A stretch of DNA of 16,065 nt from Asanoa sp040654855 (GTDB lineage: Bacteria > Actinomycetota > Actinomycetes > Mycobacteriales > Micromonosporaceae): positions 1 to 16,065 of the forward strand of contig NZ_JBFAIU010000169.1 in NCBI RefSeq assembly GCF_040654855.1. The letters are read 5' to 3'. Below are positions 7,150 to 13,700 of this stretch, piece after piece. Every line of letters starts with the position of its first letter. Within the stretch, counting starts at the first letter, position 1. The translations under genes were made by a program, and so were the position numbers. Under the pieces are notes generated by a model. The model was not told the origin of the DNA, did no database searches, and saw only the letters and a program-made list of their open reading frames with translations.

Positions 7150-8385
7150 GTGCGGGCACTGGTCATCGGGGGTGGGATCGGCGGTTTCGCGACCGCGTTG
7201 AGCCTGCACGAGGTCGGGGTCGAGTGCGAGGTGTTCGAGCAGTCGCGCGAGATCCGCGAGCTCGGCGTCGGGATCAACCTCCTGCCGCACGCCACGCGCG
7301 AGCTCGCCGCGCTCGGGCTGCTCGACGCCCTCGACGCCGTGGGGGTCCGCACCCACGAGCTGATCTACACCAACCGGCTGGGCCAGGAGATCTGGCGCGA
7401 GCCACGCGGCCTGGCCGCCGGGCACGACGTCCCGCAGTTCTCGATCCACCGCGGCGCGCTGCAGGGCGTGTTGCACGCGGCGGCGCGGGAGCGCATCGGG
7501 GCGGAGCGCATCCACCCGGGCCACCGGCTCGTGAACGTCGCGCAGTCCGCGCACGGCGTCACCGCCACCTTCGCGGTGGCCGGCTCCGGTGCGACCACCG
7601 AGGTCCGGGGCGACCTACTCGTCGCGGCCGACGGGATCCATTCGACCGTACGCCGCCTGCTGTATCCGGCCGAGGGGCCACCGTCCTGGAACGGCGTGCT
7701 GATCTGGCGGGGAGCGGTGCCGTATCCGCGCTTCCTCACCGGCCGATCGATGATCGTCGCCGGCGGCCTGGACCGGGCCAAGCTGGTGCTCTACCCGATC
7801 TCGCACCGCGACGGGCCGGAGACGCCGCTGCTCAACTGGGCCGTCTGCGTCAAGCTCGGCGACGGCTCGCAACCGCCGCCGCGGCGCGAGGACTGGAACC
7901 GGCCCGGCCGGCTCGACGAGGTGCTGCCGCACGTCGAGCGGGAGTTCCGCCTGTCGATGGTGGACATCGCCGACGTCGTACGCACGGCGGGGGAGTGCCA
8001 CGAGTTCCCGATGTGCGACCGGGACCCGGTTCCCCGCTGGTCCTTCGGCCGGGTGACCCTGCTCGGTGACGCGGCGCACCCCATGTATCCGATGGGGTCC
8101 AACGGTGCCGCCCAGGCCATCCTCGACGCCCGCTGCCTCGCGCCGCTGCTGGCGGAGACCGGCGACGTCGCCGCCGCCCTGCGGGCGTACGAGGCGGCGC
8201 GGTTGCCGGCGACGGCCAGGATCGTGCACGACAACCGCCGAGGTGGCCCGGAGCGGGTCATCGACCTCGTCGCCGAGCGGGCGCCCGACGGGTTCACCCG
8301 CATCGACGAGGTCGCGAGCCGCGCCGAGCTCGAGGCGATCGTCACCGGCTACGCGGCGTCGGTGGGGCTCGATCACGCCTCCTGA
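7150..8385 (+). CDS. PhzS-like FAD-dependent aromatic monooxygenase
   Basis: This 411-residue group-A flavoprotein monooxygenase would use NAD(P)H and O2 to hydroxylate an aromatic-type substrate in the cytoplasm. The Rossmann FAD motif GGGIGG lies at 7-12, the DG motif 'LLVAADGIHSTVRR' at about 156-169, and the GD motif 'GDAAHPMYPMGSNGA' at 306-320. The HPMYP-x-GSNGA form and the length match the PhzS (5-methylphenazine-1-carboxylate monooxygenase) subgroup. The GTG start at 7150 is chosen because AGGAGG lies 7 nt upstream; an ATG at 7102 in frame has no good ribosome site. Its stop overlaps the stop of the convergent ABC ATPase by 13 nt. No phenazine genes are near, so a catabolic or tailoring role with an unknown substrate is more likely than pyocyanin-type synthesis. 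Confidence 0.88.
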   Translation: MRALVIGGGIGGFATALSLHEVGVECEVFEQSREIRELGVGINLLPHATRELAALGLLDALDAVGVRTHELIYTNRLGQEIWREPRGLAAGHDVPQFSIHRGALQGVLHAAARERIGAERIHPGHRLVNVAQSAHGVTATFAVAGSGATTEVRGDLLVAADGIHSTVRRLLYPAEGPPSWNGVLIWRGAVPYPRFLTGRSMIVAGGLDRAKLVLYPISHRDGPETPLLNWAVCVKLGDGSQPPPRREDWNRPGRLDEVLPHVEREFRLSMVDIADVVRTAGECHEFPMCDRDPVPRWSFGRVTLLGDAAHPMYPMGSNGAAQAILDARCLAPLLAETGDVAAALRAYEAARLPATARIVHDNRRGGPERVIDLVAERAPDGFTRIDEVASRAELEAIVTGYAASVGLDHAS

Positions 8386-9161
8386 GGAGCGTGCCGGTCC
8401 GTGCCGTAACGGAGCAGGCGGGCCACCTCACCGCGCAGGTGGACGAACCCGTCGCTCTCCCTGGTGGTGATCTGGTCGCGGTCGGGGCCGAGGGGCGTCA
8501 CGTCGATGTCGGCGACGACGGTGCCCGGCGCGGTGGAGAGCACGAGCACCCGGTCCGCGAGGTACACGCTCTCGTCGATGTCGTGGGTCACGAGCAGGAC
8601 CGTCGTGCGGTACGCGCGCCGGACGCGCAGCAGCAGGTCCTCGAGATCGGCGCGGGTCTGCGCGTCCACCGAGGCGAACGGCTCGTCCATGAGCAGCAAC
8701 CTCGGCTCGCAGGCCAGCGCGCGGGCGATCGCGACCCGCTGCTGCATGCCGCCGGACAACTGCCAGGGGTGCTTGTCGGCCGCGTCGGCGAGGCCGACCG
8801 AGCTCAGTGCGTCCTCGACGGCCCGGTCGCGGGACTGCCGCGACCTGCGGCGCGCCTTGAGCGGGAACGCGACGTTGCCGCGCACCGTGAGCCACGGGAA
8901 CAACGACTTGCCGTACTCCTGGAAGACGAACGCCAGGTCGTCCGGCACCGACCTGATCGGGACGCCCGTCAGCCAGGACTGGCCGGCGGACGGCGGCAGC
9001 AGGCCCGAGACCGCGCGCAGCAGCGTCGACTTGCCGCAGCCGGACGGCCCGACGATGCAGACGATCTCACCCTGCCGCACGGTGAAGCTGACGTCCCGGA
9101 GCGCGGTGTGTGCCGCGGCCCCGGAGCCGTACGCGTGGCCGATTCCGGACACATCCAACAT
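8373..9161 (-). CDS. NitT/TauT-type ABC importer ATPase
   Basis: This 262-residue ATP-binding subunit energises the neighbouring permeases. It has a complete set of motifs: Walker A GPSGCGKST (38-46), Q-loop Gln81 in 'FVFQEYGKSLFPWLTV', signature LSGGMQQR (135-142), Walker B RLLLMDEPF (154-162), D-loop 'SVDAQT' and switch His193 ('VTHDIDES'). The FQEYG-LFPW segment and HDIDES switch are typical of the SsuB/TauB/NrtD group that imports nitrate, sulfonates, taurine, thiamine precursors or related small compounds. It starts 7 nt after the stop of the second permease, with AAGG 9 nt upstream of the ATG, and is the last gene of the importer operon. Confidence 0.93.
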   Translation of the reverse strand: MLDVSGIGHAYGSGAAAHTALRDVSFTVRQGEIVCIVGPSGCGKSTLLRAVSGLLPPSAGQSWLTGVPIRSVPDDLAFVFQEYGKSLFPWLTVRGNVAFPLKARRRSRQSRDRAVEDALSSVGLADAADKHPWQLSGGMQQRVAIARALACEPRLLLMDEPFASVDAQTRADLEDLLLRVRRAYRTTVLLVTHDIDESVYLADRVLVLSTAPGTVVADIDVTPLGPDRDQITTRESDGFVHLRGEVARLLRYGTDRHAPQEA

Positions 9162-9167
9162 GGACGG

Positions 9168-9977
9168 TCACCTTCCCGTGGCGCTCATTGACCTGGCGTG
9201 CCAGCCGACCACCCGGTGCTGTGCGGCGAGCAGCAGTGCGTTCAGGAGATAGCCGAGCATACCGAGCAGGACGATCCCCGCCCACATGGCCGGCAGGTCG
9301 AAGTTCCGCTGTGCCAGGATCATCTGCGCGCCAAGGCCGTCGTAGCTGCCCTTCAGCTCGGAGATGACCATCAGGATCAGGGCGAGGGACAGGCTCACGC
9401 GCAGCCCGGCGAAGATCTTCGGCAGGGCCGCCGGGAACACGACGGTCGCGAGGAAGCGGGGCCGGGAGAGCCGCATGCTCCTGGTCGTCTCGACCAGCGT
9501 CGCGTCCAGGTTCTGCGCGCCGTCGATGGTGTTCAGCAGGACCGGCCAGACGACCCCGAAGACGATCACGGCGAGCTGCATCGGCGTGCCGAGCGGGAAC
9601 AGCACGAAGAACACCGGAAGCAGTGCGGGTGGCGGGATCGACCGGAGGAACGTGAGCGTGGGGCCGAGGTAGGCGGACGCGTGGTCGGACCGGCCGAGCA
9701 GCAGACCCAGCCCGATGCCCGCCGCGCCGGCGACGAGAAAGCCGGCGAGCAGCCGCAGCAGGCTCGGCAGGACGTCCACGGCGACCGCGTCGGTCAGGAA
9801 CAGGTGCGACGGTGGCCCCGACAGCCAGAGGTCGGCCATCGTCGAGCCGATGACCCGCGGGGTGGGGAAGTAGGGGTTCGCGGCCGACGCCGCGGCCACC
9901 TGCCACAGCGCGACGCAGGCCACGAGCACGAGCCACTTCACCCCGGTCTCGGCGGCGCGGCGCCGGACCGGCCTCAT
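9168..9977 (-). CDS. NitT/TauT-type ABC importer permease, second
   Basis: This 269-residue inner-membrane subunit belongs to the SsuC/TauC-type BPD_transp_1 family. It has an N-terminal helix (about 13-32), a family-typical 'NPYFPTPRVIGSTMADLW' segment and about five further helices. The cytoplasmic EAA-like loop that docks the ATPase reads 'ETTRSMRLSRPRFLATVVFPAALPKIFAGLR'. The ATG at 9977 overlaps the stop of the preceding permease as ATGA, so the two are translationally coupled. The open frame extends about 58 codons further upstream, but that part is only an overlap in another frame of the first permease. The N-terminus is rich in Arg (MRPVRRR), placing it in the cytosol. Confidence 0.9.
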   Translation of the reverse strand: MRPVRRRAAETGVKWLVLVACVALWQVAAASAANPYFPTPRVIGSTMADLWLSGPPSHLFLTDAVAVDVLPSLLRLLAGFLVAGAAGIGLGLLLGRSDHASAYLGPTLTFLRSIPPPALLPVFFVLFPLGTPMQLAVIVFGVVWPVLLNTIDGAQNLDATLVETTRSMRLSRPRFLATVVFPAALPKIFAGLRVSLSLALILMVISELKGSYDGLGAQMILAQRNFDLPAMWAGIVLLGMLGYLLNALLLAAQHRVVGWHARSMSATGR

Positions 9978-10765
9978 CGGGCGCGCTCCCCGTCCGACCA
10001 GCCGATCCAGCGCCGCTGGATCCACGTGAAGACCAGGTTGACGACCACCCCGATGACGCCGGCGACGAACGTTCCCGCTATCGCGAGGTCCATCCGGGCG
10101 CCACCACCGCTCGCGGTCTCGATGAAGGTGCCGAGCCCGCCCCGCTCCCACAGCTCGGTCGACTCGGTGCCGCCACCGGCGAGGATCTCCGTGCTGATGA
10201 TCAGGATCAGCGCGACGCCGGCGGAGATCCTGATGCCGGTGAAGACGAACGGCGTGATGCTCGGCAGCTTCACCGCGACCAGGGTGCGGGCGCGGCTGAG
10301 GTTGAACGCCCGCGCGGTGTCGATCCGCACCGGCTCGATGTCGTTCATCGCGTGCATCGTGTTGAACAGGATCGGCCAGACCGCGCCGAACACGGCCAGC
10401 GAGATCTTCATCTCGGGGTTGGTCTTGATCGCGACGACGGCCAACGGGATCAGCGCGACCGACGGGATCGGCCGCAGGAACTCGACGACGACGCTGAAGG
10501 CCGCGCGGACCAGCGGCAGGCTGCCGAACACGATGCCGGCCGGCACCGCGAGCGCCACCGCGATGATCAGCGCCAGCCCCCAGGAGAGGACGGACTGCAC
10601 GACGTCGAGCGAGAAGCCGCGGTCGTTGAACAGTTCGACCAGCCGCAGGCCGATGGTCGACGGCGGCGGTAGGTACGCGGGGTTCACCAGGCCCGAGCGG
10701 CCGACGAGCTCGCAGGACGCGAGCACGCCGACCGTTCCGACGACGCTTCTGAGCAGCCGGGACAT
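9974..10765 (-). CDS. NitT/TauT-type ABC importer permease, first
   Basis: This 263-residue membrane subunit is of the same SsuC/TauC-type family as the next gene, but plainly a different protein. It has an N-terminal helix, 'NPAYLPPPSTIGLRLVELF', a helix bundle and an EAA-like loop 'DTARAFNLSRARTLVAVKLPSITPFVFTGIR'. The segment 'VEFLRPIPSVALIPLAVV' aligns with 'LTFLRSIPPPALLPVFFV' of its partner. The ATG at 10765 lies 4 nt after the binding-protein stop. Most NitT/TauT importers encode a single permease that homodimerises; the presence of two suggests a heterodimer, as in some members of this superfamily. Confidence 0.9.
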   Translation of the reverse strand: MSRLLRSVVGTVGVLASCELVGRSGLVNPAYLPPPSTIGLRLVELFNDRGFSLDVVQSVLSWGLALIIAVALAVPAGIVFGSLPLVRAAFSVVVEFLRPIPSVALIPLAVVAIKTNPEMKISLAVFGAVWPILFNTMHAMNDIEPVRIDTARAFNLSRARTLVAVKLPSITPFVFTGIRISAGVALILIISTEILAGGGTESTELWERGGLGTFIETASGGGARMDLAIAGTFVAGVIGVVVNLVFTWIQRRWIGWSDGERAR

Positions 10766-10769
10766 CCGC

Positions 10770-11750
10770 TCAGTCGCGCGGTGCCGGCACGGGGACCACC
10801 AAGGGCGCCACGTCGAGCTTCGCCGGCAGCATTCCGTAGCTCACGAGCAGGTCGGCCACGCGCTGCAGGCGCTTCGGGTCGATCGCGGTCGGATACTGCC
10901 CGATCTTCACCGAGGCCGCCGTCGCCGGGTCCATCTTTGCGTACTTCGGCAGCGCCTCCTCCACGTTCTTCCGGTCGGCGGACAGCTGCTGGCCCTTGAG
11001 CAGCACCCGCTGGATCGCGGCGACGGTCTCCGGGTTCTCCTGCGCGAACGTCGCGGTCGTGGCGAACCCGGCGATCGGGAAGTCGGCCGTCGGACCCGCG
11101 CCGGTGAGGTCGACCACGACCTTCGCGCCCATCGTCTTCTGCGCGTCGACCACGAACGGATCGAGCAGGGCGGCCACGTCGACGGTCTTCGCCGCGAGCG
11201 CCCCGGCCATGTCGGCGAAGCCCATCTCGACCAGCTTGACGCTGCTGAAGTCGATCCCGCCGGCCTCGAGGACGGCGCGGATGAGCAACTCGTTGATGTT
11301 GCCCTTCGCGTTGACGGCGATCGTCTTGCCGGCCAGGTCCCGCACGCCGGTGACCGTCGAGCCCGGCCCGGTGATGAGGGCGAAGTTGCTGTCCGGCGGC
11401 GCGACGTACGACTCGCTGATGAACCTCAGGTCGGCCGCGCCCGCCGCCTGCGCCTTCATGAAGGACACCCAGTTGCCGAAGGTGAAGTCGAGCGCCCCGG
11501 CGGCCAGCTTCGGGATGGCGATCGCACCACTCTGGACGGTCTCGGGCTCGACGACGAGCCCTTCCTCCTCGAAGAGGCGCTTCTGGAGCGCGAGCTGCAC
11601 GCCGGAACAGTCGATGCCCACCATGACGCCGACCTTGAGCGTCTTGCGCTCGGCCGCCGGGCCGGTCCCGTCACTGACGAGCCCGCAACCCGTGGTGAGG
11701 AGGGTGACCATCGTGGCCGCCAGCAATCCGAGTGCCTGTGGACGTTTCAT
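10770..11750 (-). CDS. NMT1/SsuA-like ABC substrate-binding lipoprotein
   Basis: This 326-residue binding protein leads the importer operon. Its signal peptide ends at LLTTGC with Cys22, so it is a probable lipoprotein on the outer face of the membrane. The mature part starts 'LKVGVMVGIDCSGVQLALQKRLFEEEGLVVE' and follows the NMT1/SsuA pattern: 'SGAIAIPKLAAGALDFTFGNW', 'DLAGKTIAVNAKGNINELLIRAVLEAGG' and a 'DVAALLDPFVVDAQK' segment. This family binds nitrate, sulfonates, pyrimidine/thiamine precursors, phthalate-like aromatics and others, so the ligand is open. The ATG is preceded by a G-rich stretch. Upstream lies a 200-nt spacer shared with the divergent alpha/beta hydrolase gene. Confidence 0.9.
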   Translation of the reverse strand: MKRPQALGLLAATMVTLLTTGCGLVSDGTGPAAERKTLKVGVMVGIDCSGVQLALQKRLFEEEGLVVEPETVQSGAIAIPKLAAGALDFTFGNWVSFMKAQAAGAADLRFISESYVAPPDSNFALITGPGSTVTGVRDLAGKTIAVNAKGNINELLIRAVLEAGGIDFSSVKLVEMGFADMAGALAAKTVDVAALLDPFVVDAQKTMGAKVVVDLTGAGPTADFPIAGFATTATFAQENPETVAAIQRVLLKGQQLSADRKNVEEALPKYAKMDPATAASVKIGQYPTAIDPKRLQRVADLLVSYGMLPAKLDVAPLVVPVPAPRD

Positions 11751-11950
11751 TTCCCCGTTTCCCCCCGCTTGCTTGCCGTGTCCCGGGCCGGTTCCCGCGA
11801 TTGGCCAGTCTGGCAGCCGGCGCCTTCAGATCGGTTTCGCGCCGCTTGCACGTCGCGCAAAGCTCGCGGAAGAACGGAAGGGGTCCCGCGACCCGAGTAG
11901 TTTCGAAGGAATGCGAGGCACGCGTGTGAGGTGATGGAGAGGAGTCGACC
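11751..11950. promoter_or_regulatory. Divergent intergenic region between ABC importer operon and alpha/beta hydrolase
   Basis: These 200 nt separate two divergent starts and contain no convincing gene. They should hold the promoters of the leftward importer and the rightward hydrolase. Inside lie a strong 15-bp palindrome at 11846-11860 and a shorter one, GGGTC-CCGC-GACCC, at 11881-11894. TAGTTT at 11897-11902 fits the actinobacterial TANNNT -10 pattern for the hydrolase gene, but no recognisable -35 precedes it at 17-18 nt. The hydrolase start has a good GAGGAG ribosome site. Confidence 0.5.
11846..11860. promoter_or_regulatory. Candidate operator palindrome TTGC-N7-GCAA
   Basis: The sequence TTGCACGTCGCGCAA is a 15-bp palindrome around a central T, with six of seven base pairs matching. 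It sits near the middle of the spacer between the divergent importer and hydrolase genes. Odd-length TTGC…GCAA dyads of this size are common binding sites of dimeric bacterial repressors, but no regulator gene lies next to it in this window, so the cognate protein is unknown. One copy of a GC-rich dyad can arise by chance. Confidence 0.35.
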
Positions 11951-12829
11951 ATGGGTAGCACGGCGCAGCGCCGCCCGCCCGACGGGTTCAGTGAGCAGAC
12001 GACCGACGTCGGCGGCCTGAAGATCAATTATGTGCGCGGCGGTGACGGGCCCACGTTGGTGCTCCTGCACGGGTATCCACAGACCTGGTACATGTGGCGC
12101 AAGGTGATGCCCGAGCTGGCCGAGAGCTACACCGTGGTGGCACCGGACATGCGCGGCGCCGGCGACAGCGACGCACCGGCCGACGGCTACGACAAGAAGA
12201 CGCTGGCCGGTGACCTCCACGGCCTGCTCGGCCGGCTCGACCTCGACGACTCGGTCCGGTTGATCGGCCACGACATCGGCGCGATGGTGGCGTACTCGTA
12301 CGCCGCGCAGCATCCGGACGACGTGGAGCGCATGGTGTTCGCCGAGGCCGTGATCCCGGACGAGGCCATCTACCGGATGCCCGTGCTGACCTCCCACGGC
12401 CCGGGCCACTGGAACTTCGGTCTGTTCAATGTGGGCAGTGGCTTTCCCGAGGGCCTGGTGGAGGGCCGGGAGCTGGCGTGGGTGACCGGGTTCATGAAGC
12501 CGCAGGCGGTGCGCCCCGAGGGGATCGACGACGAGAGCCTGCGGGAATGGGCCCGCTGCCTGACGGACGCCGCCCACCTGCGGGCGAGCTTCGCCTATTT
12601 CCGTGAGCTGAGCCACGACATGGTCGACAACGCCGAGTTCGTGAAGAACCGGCTACCGATGCCGGTCCTGGCCATCGGGGCGGCGGACAGCCTCGGCGAC
12701 TCGGTGGGGGAGCAGCTCGCCGGATACGCGCAGGACGTGCACGTCGGCGTGATCGACGACGCGGGACACTACGTGTTCGAGGAGCAGCCGGAAGAGCTGT
12801 CCCGGATGGTGCTCGACTTCCTGAAGTAG
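11951..12829 (+). CDS. Epoxide-hydrolase-like alpha/beta hydrolase with Asp nucleophile
   Basis: This 292-residue soluble hydrolase has the alpha/beta fold marks of the epoxide hydrolase/haloalkane dehalogenase group. The oxyanion motif HGYPQT lies at 40-45, 'VVAPDMRGAGDSDAP' at about 62-76, the nucleophile elbow GHDIGA at 106-111 with Asp108, and a late catalytic His273 in 'DDAGHYVFEEQPEEL'. Asp246 is a candidate charge-relay acid. The Asp nucleophile argues against a serine esterase. The residue after it is Ile, not the Arg of fluoroacetate dehalogenases (HDRGA), which argues against that activity. A cap region (about 135-225) separates strand 6 from the rest. The ATG has GAGGAG 6 nt upstream. 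It is divergent from the ABC importer and may act on the imported compound or its oxidised product. Confidence 0.87.
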   Translation: MGSTAQRRPPDGFSEQTTDVGGLKINYVRGGDGPTLVLLHGYPQTWYMWRKVMPELAESYTVVAPDMRGAGDSDAPADGYDKKTLAGDLHGLLGRLDLDDSVRLIGHDIGAMVAYSYAAQHPDDVERMVFAEAVIPDEAIYRMPVLTSHGPGHWNFGLFNVGSGFPEGLVEGRELAWVTGFMKPQAVRPEGIDDESLREWARCLTDAAHLRASFAYFRELSHDMVDNAEFVKNRLPMPVLAIGAADSLGDSVGEQLAGYAQDVHVGVIDDAGHYVFEEQPEELSRMVLDFLK

Positions 12830-12849
12830 CCGGATCCACTGAGGACCGA

Positions 12850-12879
12850 CGGGGCGGCATCCCTCGCGGGGCCGCCCCG
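12850..12879. terminator. GC-rich hairpin terminator between convergent genes
   Basis: A perfect 9-bp stem, CGGGGCGGC (12850-12858) with GCCGCCCCG (12871-12879), encloses a 12-nt loop. It begins 20 nt after the hydrolase stop and lies 6 nt beyond the stop of the leftward lysine-rich micro-ORF, so it could end transcription from both sides. On the plus strand a pyrimidine-rich tract follows; on the minus strand there is no U-run, as is usual for high-GC actinobacterial terminators. Confidence 0.6.
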
Positions 12880-12885
12880 ATCGAG

Positions 12886-12939
12886 CTACTTCTTCTTTTT
12901 CTTGTCCTTCTTCTTGTCCTTCTTGGACTTCTTCGCCAT
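12886..12939 (-). CDS. Lysine-rich micro-ORF, 17 residues
   Basis: The minus strand reads MAKKSKKDKKKDKKKKK and then TAG. Twelve of 17 residues are Lys, and nearly all Lys codons are AAG, the codon preferred in such GC-rich genomes. An ATG start is preceded at a loose distance by GAGGG and GGTGAT. It ends just before the hairpin at 12850-12879, as a real gene would. I recognise no domain; a product this basic would bind nucleic acid or acidic surfaces. The alternative is a simple CTT-triplet tract that happens to be open. Very short Lys-rich proteins occur in actinobacterial annotations, but I cannot verify conservation here. Confidence 0.45.
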   Translation of the reverse strand: MAKKSKKDKKKDKKKKK

Positions 12940-13076
12940 GGTCATCACCAACCCTCGGTGTTGAGCGGCCGCCACTCGGGGCCGGGCGCCCTTACCCTAG
13001 TTGAAATCCGGGTGGCCAGGAAGCAAACGGCGCTTTAACCCGCGTCACCCGGTCGAGCTCGTGAAGGAGCCCGTCG

Positions 13077-13538
13077 ATGAGCACCGATCCGACGCTCGAC
13101 CGCATCGGGCAGGCGGTGGAGCTGCACCACGGTCGGGGCGAGCGGGCCGCCGCTCGCGACGCGTTCGCCGAGATCTGGGCGGAGATCGGCGGCGAGCAAG
13201 GGGATCCCCTGCACGTGTGCGTGCTCGCGCACTCGATGGCCGACGTGCAGGACGACGTCCGCGCGGAGCTGGTCTGGGACCTGCGCGCCCTGGCCGCGGC
13301 CGACCTGCTCAGCGACGACCGGGTGGCCCGGGCCGGCGTGCCGCTGTCGGTGGCCGGCCTCTACCCGTCGCTGCACCTCAACCTGGCGGACTGTTACCAC
13401 CGGCTCGGCGACCCGGACCGGGCTCGGGACCACCTCGAACGCGCGCGGGCGGGGATCGACGCACTCGGCGACGACGGTTACGGGCAGCTGATCAAGACGG
13501 GCCTCGATCGGTTGACACGGCGGCTGGCCGCCGAATAA
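13077..13538 (+). CDS. Small TPR-like helical protein, function unknown
   Basis: This 153-residue, mostly helical soluble protein has one recognisable tetratricopeptide-like helix pair near its C-terminus (about 97-130: 'PSLHLNLADCYHRLGDPDRARDHLERARAGIDAL'), with the usual small/large residue pattern. The N-terminal part, 'LDRIGQAVELHHGRGERAAARDAFAEIWAEIG', looks like another helical hairpin of the same kind. No signal peptide or membrane segment is visible. The ATG has AAGGAG 7 nt upstream. It stands alone, with the lysine-rich micro-ORF divergent on its left and the cyclodeaminase gene convergent on its right. Similar small TPR proteins are common as uncharacterised genes in actinomycetes; partner and role cannot be read. 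Confidence 0.8.
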   Translation: MSTDPTLDRIGQAVELHHGRGERAAARDAFAEIWAEIGGEQGDPLHVCVLAHSMADVQDDVRAELVWDLRALAAADLLSDDRVARAGVPLSVAGLYPSLHLNLADCYHRLGDPDRARDHLERARAGIDALGDDGYGQLIKTGLDRLTRRLAAE

Positions 13539-13610
13539 CAGCGTCTGGGCGCGCGTGGACTGCCGCGGCGGTGCCGTTCTGACCGCGGTGCGACAGCGCG
13601 TCGAGGACGT

Positions 13611-13700
13611 TCACGACGACTTCGGCAACGTGCCGACCCGCGGCCATGGCCTACTGACGGCGGGCAGAGGACCGCCCCCTCGGCTCGTGGTGGTGCTCAT
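13611..13700 (-). CDS. Possible 29-residue ORF coupled to the cyclodeaminase stop
   Basis: An ATG at 13700-13698 overlaps the restored cyclodeaminase stop (TGA at 13699-13697) as ATGA, the arrangement used for coupled operon genes here. It encodes a 29-residue peptide beginning MSTTTSRGGGPLPAV and ends at TGA 13613-13611. There is no clear Shine-Dalgarno and no recognisable domain. It may be the stub of a lost downstream gene or chance. Confidence 0.15.
   Translation of the reverse strand: MSTTTSRGGGPLPAVSRPWPRVGTLPKSS

Noticed and set aside
9198..11900. A 900-codon open frame on the plus strand across the ABC importer
   Set aside because: It is antisense to four well-supported importer genes and its translation is rich in Arg, Gln, His, Asp and Gly without any domain; this is the usual shadow of high-GC coding DNA.
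11951..12829. Fluoroacetate dehalogenase identity for the alpha/beta hydrolase
   Set aside because: The residue after the nucleophile Asp108 is Ile, whereas fluoroacetate dehalogenases carry HDRGA with an essential Arg there.
12961..13076. Promoter boxes for the TPR-like gene (TTGAGC at 12961, TACCCT at 12993)
   Set aside because: The spacing between the two hexamers is 26 nt, too long for a sigma-70-type promoter; the minus-strand alternative (TTGCTT and TAGGGT) is also badly spaced.
13492..13647. A 51-residue minus-strand frame beginning MAAGRHVAEVVVNVLDAL
   Set aside because: It lacks a usable ribosome site, has no known domain and runs antisense into the end of the TPR-like gene; its good codon use is explained by local GC content.
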